This document shows positions 1-10,359 of a DNA stretch of 64,000 bases, piece by piece. The notes under the pieces were generated by a model. That model was not told the DNA's origin and searched no databases. It saw only the letters and a program-made list of their open reading frames with translations. The position numbers and the translations under genes were made by a program. The DNA is taken from NCBI GenBank assembly GCA_033032865.1, contig JAWHQI010000040.1, positions 12,011,001 through 12,075,000 of the forward strand, in the 5' to 3' direction. The stretch's first letter is position 1, and each line of letters opens with the position of its first letter. Source of the DNA: Dactylorhiza incarnata. Its lineage: Eukaryota > Streptophyta > Magnoliopsida > Asparagales > Orchidaceae.

Positions 1-1183
1 TTATGTATGTTGATTTTCTTTGCATCAGGAGTGATAGTTTTTTACTAAAATATGTTATAGTTTTTTTTCCGTTGCATTAATACAGTTCCAATCCCTGTGC
101 CAGACGCATCAGTCTCGATTATGAAGGGTTCTTCGAAATTAGGGATGGATAAAATTGGATAAGTAATTAATTTTTGTTTTAAACTTTCAAATGCGTCATG
201 GGCCCTTGCATTCCATTGAAATGAATTTTGTTTAAGTAACTCTATTAAAGGAAATTCTATTTTAGCAAAATCTTTGATGAATTTTCTATAGTATCCATTT
301 TGCCCCAAGAAGGCCCTTACATCTTTCTGATTTCTAGTTATAGACAATTGCTCAATGGATAAAATGTTATTTTTATTTGGCGTTACCATTCACCTGCTTA
401 TGATATGACCTAAGAACTCAATTTCTTCTAAAAGAAAGTTACATTTAGAAAGCTTAATCAATAACTGGTTGTTTTCTAAAATTTCTAAAGTGAGTTTTAA
501 ATGTTCGTAGTATTCTTTCTCTGTGGGACTAAAAATTAATATATCGTCAAAAAATACAACAATGAATTTCCTAAGGTGGGGTTGAAAAATGGAGTTCATC
601 GGTGCTTGAAATGCTGAAGGGCATTGGTTAAGCCAAAAGACATAACCACGAACTCATAATGTCCTTGATGCGTTCTAAAAGCTGTTTTTGTGTATCTTCC
701 CTAACCATACGTATCTGATGATACCCGGACCTTAAATCTAATTTTGAAAAATATCTGGCCGAATATAGTTCGTCCATCAATTCCTCTATGGTTGGGATGG
801 GAAATTTGTCCTCAATGGTGATTTTGTTCAGGGCTCTGTAATCTACATAAAATTGTTATGATCCATCTTTTTTTAACCAATAGTATTGGGGAGCTAAAGT
901 TTGAGGTGCTGGCAATAATCTGACCATTACTAAGCATTTTCCTTACCAATCTTTCAATTTCATTTTTTTCGTTATAAGGATATCGATATGGTCTTATGTT
1001 TGGAGCATCTGCCCCCTTAATTAAATTTATTTTATGATCTATAAGCCTCATGGGTGGTAATTCTGTGGGCTCCTGAAATAGCCTAGAGTATTCCGCCAAT
1101 AATTCTTTAACTCGAATTGGCAACTTGTTCCTGATTTCCTCAAATGTCTGATCATTTCTGGGAGATGGGTTTTCCTTGGTCAA
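1..1183 (-). pseudogene. Ty3 reverse transcriptase and RNase H fragment (element F)
   Basis: RT copies element RNA into cDNA in the virus-like particle; RNase H removes the RNA strand. Fragments in order: the RT N-terminus at 812-1183 with LPPMRLIDHKI and SSPILLVKK; a palm segment at about 605-870 with [13 protein letters not shown] and MSFGLTNA; the catalytic strand at 390-599 with VVFFDDILIFS, both aspartates present; the thumb and start of RNase H at 45-389 with FLGQNGYYRKFI and ETDASGTGIGTVL. A TAA follows the KDGS motif near 855, a TGA lies near 600, and frame changes separate the pieces. Integrase would lie further left, outside the window. Confidence 0.88.
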
Positions 1184-2519
1184 TAACAGACATCGTGTTG
1201 TGGGTTTAGGGTTACCATTCTCATTAACTGCGATGATGATATCTTACCAATTTGGGATATATTGTTATATCTCAGTAATTTCACCTGTCCCTCTGTGCCT
1301 TTGTAGGAAATTGAGAGATTGACATAATCTGTCGTGACTGGCCCTGGTGTTTTCAACCAGCATTGTCCCAAAATAAGATTAGTCCCTTCGATATAGTGGA
1401 CATATAAGTGAACTACATATTGTTTGGTTTGAATGAGCAGTGAGACATCCTTACACTTCCCCGTACATTGCTCTGTTAACCAATTTCCGATAAATACTGG
1501 AAATTCAGTAATTTTATGTATCGGCAATTTTAAGAACAATGTCATTCTAGAAGTAATGAAATTATGTGTGCTTCCCCCGTTTACAAATATTTCTAGGGGT
1601 TGATTTTTGATATGACATGCAAATCTTATACCAAGATCAGGCAGTGCTCCTGTGAGGGCGTGTAAACAAATAGTAGTAGTTGGGTCTTCTTCTTCTTGGA
1701 TTGCTTCATTAGGGTCAAAATTTAAGTCTTCTTCCTCCTCAGTTCCTCCTAAGTAGAGCAGTGCTCCACGTCCTTTACATTTGTGACCAACGTGATAACG
1801 TTCATCAAAATTGTAGCACAACCCTTTTTCTCGTTTGGCTTGTAATTTTGTTTGAGTTAATCGCTTTATTGGGGGCAATTTTGGTCTGGCGGGGTTATTA
1901 TAATTTCTATTGACTTCTACATGTGACTCGTATGTTATTTTCTGAGTTTGGTTTCTTCTTTTATTTTCCTCCAAACGTTGGTCCTCGTCCATTCTAGCTA
2001 TAGCGTAGGCATCATGAATTTCTTCTGGCCTAGCTAATAGCACTGGTCCCTGGATATGATCTTATAAAATTTGTGGCTAATCCGGGTACTTTAGTGATTA
2101 ATTCTTCGAATTATGTTTTCTAAGCTAACATTGTAGTTGTTTGTTGAAGTTTGGTCAGTTTTCCTGCGAGTTTGATATATAGGGAGGGTCCAAATCTTTT
2201 TTGTATGACGTCCAAAAACAAACTAAATGTCAAGGCCGGGTGATTTTTAAGAGTGGCTTGGTACCATTTGGAGGCTGGCTTATCTAACTGCAACGAAGTA
2301 ATAAGGAGATAATCTTGAGTTCTTGTATTATTGTATTCAAAATATTGTTGGTGGTCATACAATCGATTGGATCTCCTTCATAAAATCTAGGACATGGAAT
2401 ATCAAAACTACCAGGTCGAGCAGAAACAACCTGAATTTTGGCGAAATTTGGCGTGGGTCCAAAAATTCCTTGAGTCGTTGGCGGGAGTGGAAAATATGGG
2501 GGTCGTTGTTGATTACTGC
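1180..2519 (-). pseudogene. Ty3 gag C-terminal part and aspartic protease (element F)
   Basis: Gag forms the particle and protease cuts the polyprotein. The gag piece at 2120-2519 has FDIPCPRFYEGDP, then KPASKWYQATLKNHP and a segment ending RFGPSLY, the usual Ty3 gag core. A longer frame at 1180-2043 holds a CCHC-like box CYNFDERYHVGHKC in which the second cysteine is F, so zinc binding is probably lost. The protease motif is FVNGGSTHNFI; the family has D where this copy has N (codon AAC), which should abolish catalysis. Frames shift between 2043 and 2362. Confidence 0.85.
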
Positions 2520-2739
2520 TGTAACATCCCCAGAACAACTAGACCCCTAAGATGAATTTTGCCATGACAAGGTCATGACATTGCTCTAAGAGACCAAAAT
2601 GGCCCTAAAACCAAGGTGAATAGATGAAGATCACTTTGGTGTACAAATAACCAAACTTGACTACAAGGCTTAAGGCTTGATATTTAAACTTCAAAATGAA
2701 ATTGACCACCCCACATACTTCCTAAACACTAGAGTAGAC

Positions 2740-3170
2740 TAATGAGACAAAATGGACCTATTGGAATTGGCCAATTTTGGGAAATTGGGCCAATTACCAA
2801 AAAACCCCAATTTGACCTAAATGAACTATTTCTCTCAATTGGACATTCAATTGGCCATGAGTGGTCAAAATTGATCACCCATAACACTCCAAGACCACTT
2901 AGGGAGTATAATGGGTCAACATTGGAACCTTGCGATAAACCGATTTTGGGAAATTAAGCAAAATTACCAAATTGCCCCAAATTCAATTTTGCCCTATATG
3001 GTTCAATTAGCCCTCAATTGGCCAAATTGACCTAGCACAACCCTTCCTAAACCTTAAGGGGAGTATATGAGGCCTAAATGAACCAAGGTGCACACTCAAT
3101 TTTGGAGGATTCAGGCAAAATCACCAAAATGCCTAAATTGCCCCTATAAGCAATTATGTGCAAATAAGCC
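2740..3170 (+). repeat. Diverged tandem repeat of about 160 bp in T1
   Basis: The phrase TTTTGGGAAATT followed by ATTACCAAA recurs at about 2775 and 2943, with a weaker copy near 3100 (spacing 168 and 157). Units also share CAATTGGCC and ACTTAGGGAGTATA-like strings. The copies are strongly diverged. Unit length matches the other arrays in the long Ty3 LTRs of this window. Confidence 0.55.
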
Positions 3171-3983
3171 CCATATGAACCCACCATGACTTAATTACCC
3201 TTGGAATAGTTACATAGGGTCTAAGGCACCAATGTTGGTCAACCACATTGGTTGGGGTGAGCTTGGGTTAAGCCCAAACTCAAAAATCCTAATTTGACCT
3301 ATTTGGGTCAAGTGAGCCCAAACTTCAAATCCATTAGGTTTAGCCCAATGTTTGGACCCAAGAGCAAGCCCATTATGCCTAATATCAGATAGTACCTAGA
3401 ATTTGGAGTTTAGAGAAATGATTGGGGCTAATTTGGGATAAGCCGCAAATCAAGAGAGATAAAAATGAGGGATTTAGGGCATGAGTGACGAATGACACTC
3501 AATTTCCCTTCCCAAGCCTCTCTCTGAACCCAGGGAGTAATTCCCAGCAATTCCAAGGCCGACCCAATTTGGAGCCTATTGTTCGGCCAATAGGTGGCCT
3601 TAATGGCAGCTTTGAATTAAGCCACCCCAGCCCCAATCGAGCTCATTACCACTTTCAGGATCTCCCAAGTAGTAGAACCCCTCAGTCGATTGGAGATTTC
3701 AAGCTCAGAGGAGGAAGATCGGCTTGGGATCGAAGAAGAGCATGACCATGGTTTCCCGACGAGTTACACAACCCCAAGCACCCAATAAGGCATGCCATGC
3801 TTTTGACCTTCATTTCTCCAAGGATTGCGCTATTGGAAAATGGAAGGAACAGTTACCTGTAAAGGAATACGAATGTCAGGAGAATCGCCGCAATGATATG
3901 GGTGTTTCCATAGCTTAGGTGTTGACCATCATAGTATTCTGATAAGTGTTGTGAGTCTTGGTGGCTACCCTTATGCGAACATT
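3171..3983 (+). other. Non-coding remainder of the T1 LTR before the Copia E insertion
   Basis: AT-rich sequence gives way to a GC-richer leader at about 3480-3960. Short open frames at 3485-3745 and 3724-3918 match no protein I recognise. The position corresponds to the transcribed leader of a long Ty3 LTR. No gene is supported. Confidence 0.5.
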
Positions 3984-5053
3984 GTTGGGTTTTCTATATC
4001 CCTAACGGGATGACATATCGAATATGCGCAGCGGAAATTAATAAGAACAACCCAAAAGAAGCTAATGGATCTTGCGGTTTTTCATGATTCAAGAGAATAA
4101 TCAAATCAAAATGCAAAATACCTTTGCGGGATTGAGTCAACACTCAACTAAGGTGCTCCAAAGAGAAATCCAAGATCTGCCTTTGAGTTCTTCAAGAATC
4201 GAAATGGATCGATCCCTCTACAGAAGTCCACACAAGCAAAAGGAGAACCTTAGCTTCTTGTCGTACAAGAACTAGGTCGGAGAAGGAAGCTCTCAACGTC
4301 CCCACGGACTGCTAGATCCGATTCAGGGGAGGCGGCGACCGACGACGGCGACTATCGGCGACGGAAGACGATCGACGGACGGAACGAGAGCGATCAGAAC
4401 ACTTCCGTCTTCGGCTCTCCAAAAATTGTGAAAAGGCTCGATCTGAAACCGTGTCTTTTCGAAGCCCTAATCACGTTCCTTTTATACGCAAGGCATAAAA
4501 TAGGCTATCCGCAGACCAGAGGAAAAACAGAACATTTCTGTCCAGATTTACATTCGCCGAATTCGACTAAACAATATAATCGAATTCGACTCAGATTCGG
4601 CGAAACCATTTCGACGAATTCGTCTATATAAATTCGGCTATATCAATTCGTCGAAACCATTTCGTCGAACTGACATGATTCGGCTAAACCCTTTAGTCGA
4701 ATCTGTTGCAATTTCGGTTAATCACATTAGCCGAATTTCATTAGTCGAATCAAGCTAATTCGGTTAAACCCTTTAGCCGAATTTGACGCAGTTCGGTTAA
4801 ACCCTTTAGCCGAATTTGTCAAGTAAATACCCATTCGTTTAAACCCTTTAAACGATTTCCCGTTGAGACATTCTCAACTTAATTCCAAGCAGTCACAGGA
4901 TTGGTCCTCCACTCATATCCAATATGAGTAAGGCCAACACAATCCTTTCTCCAATTTCTCCAAACGCTTTTATGTGCGACCCTATAGGCTCATATTGCGT
5001 TGGCAGTAAGACTAACTGTTGATTGCTTTGAGATCACCTCAGAAACTCCAACA
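3984..5053 (-). repeat. 3' LTR of Copia E
   Basis: 1070 bp, reading TGTTGGAG to CCCAACA on the minus strand, so it has proper TG/CA ends. It is bounded internally by the purine tract at 5054-5066. No second copy exists in the window. Its middle contains a dense cluster of TTCG/CGAA-type dyads and a TATA box. Confidence 0.87.
4479..4860 (-). promoter_or_regulatory. TATA box and dyad-motif cluster in LTR E
   Basis: TATAAAAGG reads on the minus strand at 4479-4486. Immediately upstream on that strand, 4553-4860 holds many copies of short motifs in both orientations, such as TTCGTCGAA, TTCGGCGAA and TTTAGCCGAATT. This is where U3 enhancers sit in LTRs. Promoter function is inferred. Confidence 0.6.
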
Positions 5054-6017
5054 GTCTCCCACTTGATCACAAAGTATCAACAAAAGTCTCACAAACAATG
5101 AGCGGCATCTAGCAATACATCATTGCTACCCAAGCAATAAGAGTTCATAACTCAATAAGCCTGTCTTAACCAATGTATCAGTGTTGTCATGTCCCTTTGT
5201 CCTTTACATCCGGATAGAACTAGAGGCATGGACTGTGTTACCCTCATAATTGTTCAATCCCAATTTCCTGATCTAGAATAGACTGTCTGAAAATTGGTGA
5301 GCTCAATATTACATATTGACTCTACCAGGCATGGCCATGCATTTCTCAGTCTCATTCCATCAAGGGGCCCTTGGATGTAACTCCTGTCATAAAGGAGGAC
5401 AAATCCCATATCTGTCCACGCACAAACACCCAAATGAATCGTAACATACCCAATAACCACCCTTATCATCAACCTTTCTCAAGGAAGACTTTAGATGGCA
5501 TCAAAGTACGTTCTTCCTCACTTGATGAATGCAGTGACCTCAGGTCAAAGAACTACAAACACCATTGTCAGATGAGACCTACTTGTGACACGTTCAAATA
5601 ACAATCCACAAAGTAGTCTCATGGTGGGTCTGTCCAGTACAACTTGTTCACTAACAAGTACCCATGTGATGACTTGATATCACAATATCATGACCTATGA
5701 GAATCGGTCATCAGTAAACGCACATGCTAGTCTCAATGTATCATCATCGCCCTTAGCTTCTAAGATGATACTCCGACCAGGGACCATTTAGGAATGAAGC
5801 TTCTTATAAACATAGGCTCTCATATTCAAGTCACGTACTTGAATTCCTATAGAAGCAAACACTCTAAGGGCATTTATTATGCTAATTAATCTTATCAGAC
5901 AGATATAAATGACATAATAAAAGAACTTGCCTTAAATATAAAATGAAATACATAGTACATATTACAATTCATCCAATGAACAAACAACCAATAAATATGC
6001 AATCCACAAGGCTCCCA
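5054..6017 (-). other. Polypurine tract and long 3' untranslated region of Copia E
   Basis: Next to the LTR the minus strand reads AAGTGGGAGAC (5054-5066), the plus-strand primer of reverse transcription. The following 950 bp up to the pol stop contain no open frame resembling a protein, in line with the long 3' leader of Angela-like elements. Confidence 0.7.
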
Positions 6018-8705
6018 CTAAAGATAATCATTCAGGTATCTAATACCCATTGATCTAACATGACCATCATGCTTCTTTTGCGCAAGAGGCTTTGTTAGTG
6101 GATCCGCTATATTTTCTTTGGTCGGTATTCTGCATATGCTCACATCTCCTCGATCGACAATCTCTCAAATAAGATGGAAGCGCCGAAGTATGTGCTTGGA
6201 GCGCTGATGAGATCTAGGTTCCTTAGCTTGTGCAATTGCACCATTGTTGTCACAGTAGAGAACTACGGGATCAACAATGCTAGGAACTACATCAAGCTCG
6301 CTGATGAATTTCCTAATCCACACAGCCTCCTTCGCCGCATTCGCTGCAGCGATATACTCGGCCTCAGTCGTAGAATCAGCAACTGTCTCTTGCTTGGAAC
6401 TCTTCCAGCTTACAGCTCCTCCATTAAGGCAAAACACAAAACCTGACCGTGACTTTGAGTCATCTCTGTCAGTCTGGAAGCTTGCATCCGTGTAACCCTT
6501 TACAATGAGCTCTTCCTCTCCACCAAACACCAAGAATGTATCCTTAGTCCTTCTCAAGTACTTTAGGATATTCTTGACAGCTATCCAGTGACCATCACCA
6601 TGATCATACTGATACCTGCTAGTCATGCTTAAAGCATATGAGACATCAGGTCGAGTACATAACATTGCATACATGATTGATCCAATTGCCGAAGCATATG
6701 GAATCAACTTCATGCGGTCCTTATCTTCCAAAGATTTTGGACATTGGTCCTTAGAGAGACTCACACCATGAGACATGGGTAAGTATCCCTTCTTGGACTC
6801 AAGCATGTTGAACTGTTTCAACACCTTCTCAATGTATGTACTTTGGGTCAAACCCAGCAACTTCTTCGATCTATCTCTATAGATCTTAATACCAAGTATA
6901 TAAGTCACTTCGCCCAAGTCTTTCATAGAAAAGCACTTCCCTAGGTTGTTCTTAACAACTTGCAGGGTCGGAATGTCATTCCCGATCAACAATATGTCAT
7001 CTACATACAATATCAGGAAGACAATAATGCTCCCACTAATCTTCTTGTAAACACAAGGCTCATCTTCGTTCTTGATGAAACAAAAATCTTTGATTTTCTC
7101 ATCAAAATGTAGATTCCAACTTCGAGAAGCCTGTTTCAATCCATAAATGGATCGATTTAACTTGCATATTTTAGTGGCTTCATCTGGAGATACAAAACCC
7201 TCGGGTTGTGTCATATACACTTCCTCAAGGAGGTTTCCATTAAGGAAAACCATTTTGACATCCATTTGCCAGATCTTGTAGTCATAATACGCAGCAATAG
7301 CAAGTATAATTCTGATGGACTTGACCATAGCTACAGGGGAAAAGGTTTCATCATAGTCAACACCATGAATTTGCCTGAAACCTTTAGCCACCAGCCGACC
7401 TTTGAATGTCTGTACATTCCCATCCATGTCGGTCTTCTTCTTGAAGACCCACTTGCACCCTATGGGTCGTACCCCTTCAGGTGGTTCCACCAAGGTCCAA
7501 ACTTGGTTTGTGTACATGGAGTCCATTTCAGATTTCATGGCCTCAAGCCACTTCTCGGAGTCTGGTCCATTCATAGCCACTTGGTAGGTTGCAGGCTCAT
7601 CATCATGATCCATAAGCAACACATTACCTATTTGAGTCATGAGAAATCCATATCTCTCAGGCTCAAATCTTGGTCTACCAGATCTACATAGGACTTGTGT
7701 TTCTTGAGCAGGCTCTCCAGCTACAACTTCTTGTAGTCCTTGCTCAGGTTCCAATTCTGGTTCTTTCATTGTTTGTGGCTCTTGAACTTCTTCAAGTTCT
7801 ACCTTTGCAGTCTTTCTGGATAAGAACTCTTTCTCCAAAAAGACACCAGTCCTTGCGACAAACACTTTGCCCTCAGACGGTAAGTAGAAGTAGTATCCTT
7901 TGGTTTCCCTAGGATACCCCACTAGATAACATTTATCCGATTTGGGTTCCAACTTGTCAGGAATTTGACGTCGCACGTATGCCTCACATCCCCAAATCTT
8001 GATGAACGACATACTGGGACGCTTCCCAGTCCATATCTCATATGGTGTCTTTAGAACTGTTTTCGTTGGAACTCGATTTAGTGTGAAAGCAGCAGTCTCT
8101 AAAGCAAAACCCCAAAAGGAAACGGGCAAATCTGCATGACTCATCATCGATCGCACCATGTCTAACAAGGTACGATTCCTCCTCTCAGAAACACCATTAT
8201 GTTGAGGTGTTCCGGGCGGAGTGAGCTGTGATACAATACCACACTCTTTCAGATGATCACGAAACTCATGACTCAGATATTCGCCACCTCGATCAGATCG
8301 GAGTGCTTTTATCTTTTTTCCCAATTGGTTTTCTACTTCATTCTTAAACACTTTGAACTTTTCAAAGGTCTCGGATTTGTTCTTCATAAGAAACACGTAT
8401 CCGAATCTACCGAAATCATCAGTAAATGTAACGAAGTAGTAGAACCCACCTCTAGCCATAGAACTCATGGGTCCGCATACATCACTATGTATTATACCCA
8501 AGAGATCATTAGCCCTCTCATTACAACTAGTGAAAGGAGCTTTCGTCATCTTGCCCAACAAACATGACTCGCATCACTCAAATGATTCATAATCAAATGA
8601 GTCCAGTAGTCCATCTTTATGGAGCTTGGATATGCATTTCTCGTTTATATGGTCTAAACGACAATGCCAAAGATACGTAGGATTCGAATCATTTGTTTTT
8701 AGTCT
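6018..8705 (-). pseudogene. Copia pol of element E: integrase, RT, RNase H
   Basis: A 798-codon open frame at 6165-8561 plus flanking sequence in the same frame. Upstream, 8562-8705 encodes the integrase zinc finger (HCRLDH, then CESC) with a TGA just before CESC. Integrase follows with IHSDVCGP, LRSDRGGEYLSHEF and GVSERRNRTLLDM (the D, D, E triad is present). RT has CKWVFKKK and YVDDILLIGND. RNase H has YTDASF and TTEAEYIAA. A TGA at 6165-6167 cuts off the last about 50 codons, which include ADPLTKPL, before the natural stop at 6018-6020. The TGA sits where a CGA would suffice, fitting cytosine deamination. The element cannot move by itself. Confidence 0.93.
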
Positions 8706-8712
8706 TGATGGT

Positions 8713-9474
8713 GTGACCCCGATGTGCGCAAGCGAACGCATAAATCCACACTTAAGATTGATGATTAAGTAGTGACACGCTGTGTTAATGGCGGTGATGA
8801 ATTTTGATTCATAAGCAAGGAAGTGAATTGAAAGGATGGGTGGATTCCAGTCACGCTCTTTTTGGACAGTTGCGGGATGCTCCCCTCTGTCGCGCTCTTT
8901 TAGTTAAATATGAAATCTATTCTTTTGTGCAGAAACATGAGATAGACCGTGAGTTTGATTTGAGAGTTCGGACCGATAAGAGGTTCAGTGAATTGGGAGG
9001 TGTGCACTACTAATTTTAGTTTGGGTGTTTTGTGTGCACTATGCTTGTGTTTGGGATCCATAGTTTGGCCTTGAGTTTGTAAACTCTATGACTTGGGTCC
9101 CTGAGAGTCTGGTGTGGTTGTCCGGACAAGTAAATGCCCAGGTGTGTTTGCAGGGTTTTGTATACCCTATATTGTGAGTGCCATGAGAGCACTAGGTTTG
9201 ACTCATGTCTAATATTCGACTTGATGATCTTACGCTGCTGTATATTCCGTATGATGGATTGCGTGCGTGGTGATTACTTTTGGCATCGTTTTAGCAGGGC
9301 GCGTTGAACCCTGTTGTCGCTAAGGTGTCACTTGTAAAGTCTTATCCTAAGACCGTTGGAGCAGTCATACATTGGATGTTGTGACTAAGGACCTGAGTGT
9401 TCTTTGCGTGCTGATTAGTTGTTTGTATTATATAATGTCACGTGTGTTGCTGAGTTCTTCCATCTTTCTACTAG
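8713..9474 (+). other. Ty3 G leader upstream of gag, ending in a splice-acceptor-like site
   Basis: No coding potential beyond a short frame at 8804-9013. The last bases before gag, ending TTTCTACTAG at 9474, are a pyrimidine-rich tract followed by AG, a good acceptor. The AG is also part of an in-frame TAG that closes the gag frame upstream, so gag must start downstream or be spliced. The primer site cannot be recognised. Confidence 0.5.
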
Positions 9475-10359
9475 GTGATTGGTGAAGAGGATGGTCTCAC
9501 TCCCTTGCAGGAGACAACCACAGCTAGTGAAGCTGAAATAGGAGTGATGGAAGATCAGTGTGCGGGTGCGACTGCTGGTGGGACACCCATCCCTGTGGCA
9601 TCTGCGCCTTTGTCTGTTATTGGAGAAGCAACATACGAGACTCGTGATTGGGTGACTTACTTCTTGAGTTGCCATCCACCGTTGTTCAACGGTGTCGAGT
9701 CGCCTGCTTATGCTCAAGATTGGTTGGAATGGATTAAAGATCTCATTTTGGCCTTAAGAGTCCCGTCGGAGCTGAGGGTCACTCTGATCTCCTTTGCACT
9801 TTTTGGGGAGGCTAAGAGATGGTGGCAAGATGAGTGTCGTGGACGTTTCGCTCGACGCCCTTGGTCCCAAATCCCCGTAGAGGAGTTTGCGTCGGCGTTC
9901 TGGGAACATTTTATTCTGAGGACTACCCGCCTTATACTACGAGAAGATTTTCTGATGTTGAGGCAAAAGGAGATGTCTATGGAGACTTATCTCCAAGAGT
10001 TTTTGCGATTGAGCCGTTATGCTGAGCATGTCCTGGCGACTGATGAGGACAAAGCGCGATATTTTTTTAAAGGCTTGCGCGAGGAGTGGAAGATCAGATT
10101 GCGCGCAGCAGCGTCTATCAGTTTCCCCATTCTGATTCAAGCTGCCCGCAACTTGGAGCTTGTCTTTCGCTTAGGTCAGAGTGCGTCGGAAGAGGAGTTT
10201 GAAAGAAATAGGATGCTGGCTGCTGAATCGAAAAGAGCATGTGCCTTTGAAGAATCCAAAGCTGAGAGTTTAGGAGAATCAAGGAACAGGCAAAAGTCAC
10301 CTATTGTCTGCTTTCTTTGTGGCCGTCAAGGTCACGTTGTGCGTGGGTGCCGAGCTTAG
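9475..10359 (+). CDS. gag: Ty3 gag of element G
   Basis: Nucleocapsid and capsid protein of a Ty3 element, open for 295 codons. The middle has the Ty3 gag core: DWLEWIKDLILALRVP, LISFALFGEAKRWWQDE, FILRTTRLILREDFLMLRQ, MSMETYLQEFLRLSRYAEHV and YFFKGLREEWKIRL. It ends in a CCHC knuckle CFLCGRQGHVVRGC a few residues before the stop, so there is no pol fusion. The frame opens with GTG right after a splice-acceptor-like TTTCTACTAG; the first ATG is at 9547. The true N-terminus may be an eight-codon exon in the LTR (13042-13065). Unlike most pieces in the window it is uninterrupted, so it may be fairly young or kept in frame for use in trans. Confidence 0.9.
   Translation: MIGEEDGLTPLQETTTASEAEIGVMEDQCAGATAGGTPIPVASAPLSVIGEATYETRDWVTYFLSCHPPLFNGVESPAYAQDWLEWIKDLILALRVPSELRVTLISFALFGEAKRWWQDECRGRFARRPWSQIPVEEFASAFWEHFILRTTRLILREDFLMLRQKEMSMETYLQEFLRLSRYAEHVLATDEDKARYFFKGLREEWKIRLRAAASISFPILIQAARNLELVFRLGQSASEEEFERNRMLAAESKRACAFEESKAESLGESRNRQKSPIVCFLCGRQGHVVRGCRA

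Larger units (their letters stand above)
1..2519 (-). mobile_element. Ty3 element F, left part: pol and gag, 3' end beyond the window
   Basis: Minus-strand Ty3 internal region. Read from 2519 down to 1 it gives gag, a CCHC-like box, aspartic protease, reverse transcriptase and the start of RNase H. The frame is broken several times, so it is dead. It stops at 2519 in the middle of gag, where T1 begins. The rest of gag, the primer site and the 5' LTR lie at 36971-37815: the flanking 5 bp ACTGC occurs at 2515-2519 and 36966-36970, and the gag frame continues if T1 and one copy are ignored. The lineage is probably chromovirus-like, judging from the gag and protease style, but this is not certain. 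Confidence 0.88.
3984..8712 (-). mobile_element. Copia element E (Tork/Angela-like), 5' end deleted
   Basis: Minus-strand Ty1/Copia element. Its 3' LTR (3984-5053), polypurine tract and most of pol are present. Gag, primer site and 5' LTR are missing because the sequence changes abruptly near 8712 into the Ty3 element G. The left flank 3979-3983 is AACAT; no partner duplication survives. It sits in the T1 LTR. The lineage is judged from RT and RNase H motifs and LTR style and is a moderate call. Confidence 0.88.

Noticed and set aside
4550..4860. Heat shock elements (TTCnnGAA) in LTR E
   Set aside because: The spacing is mostly three bases between TTC and GAA (TTCGTCGAA), not the two of a heat shock element; only isolated matches.
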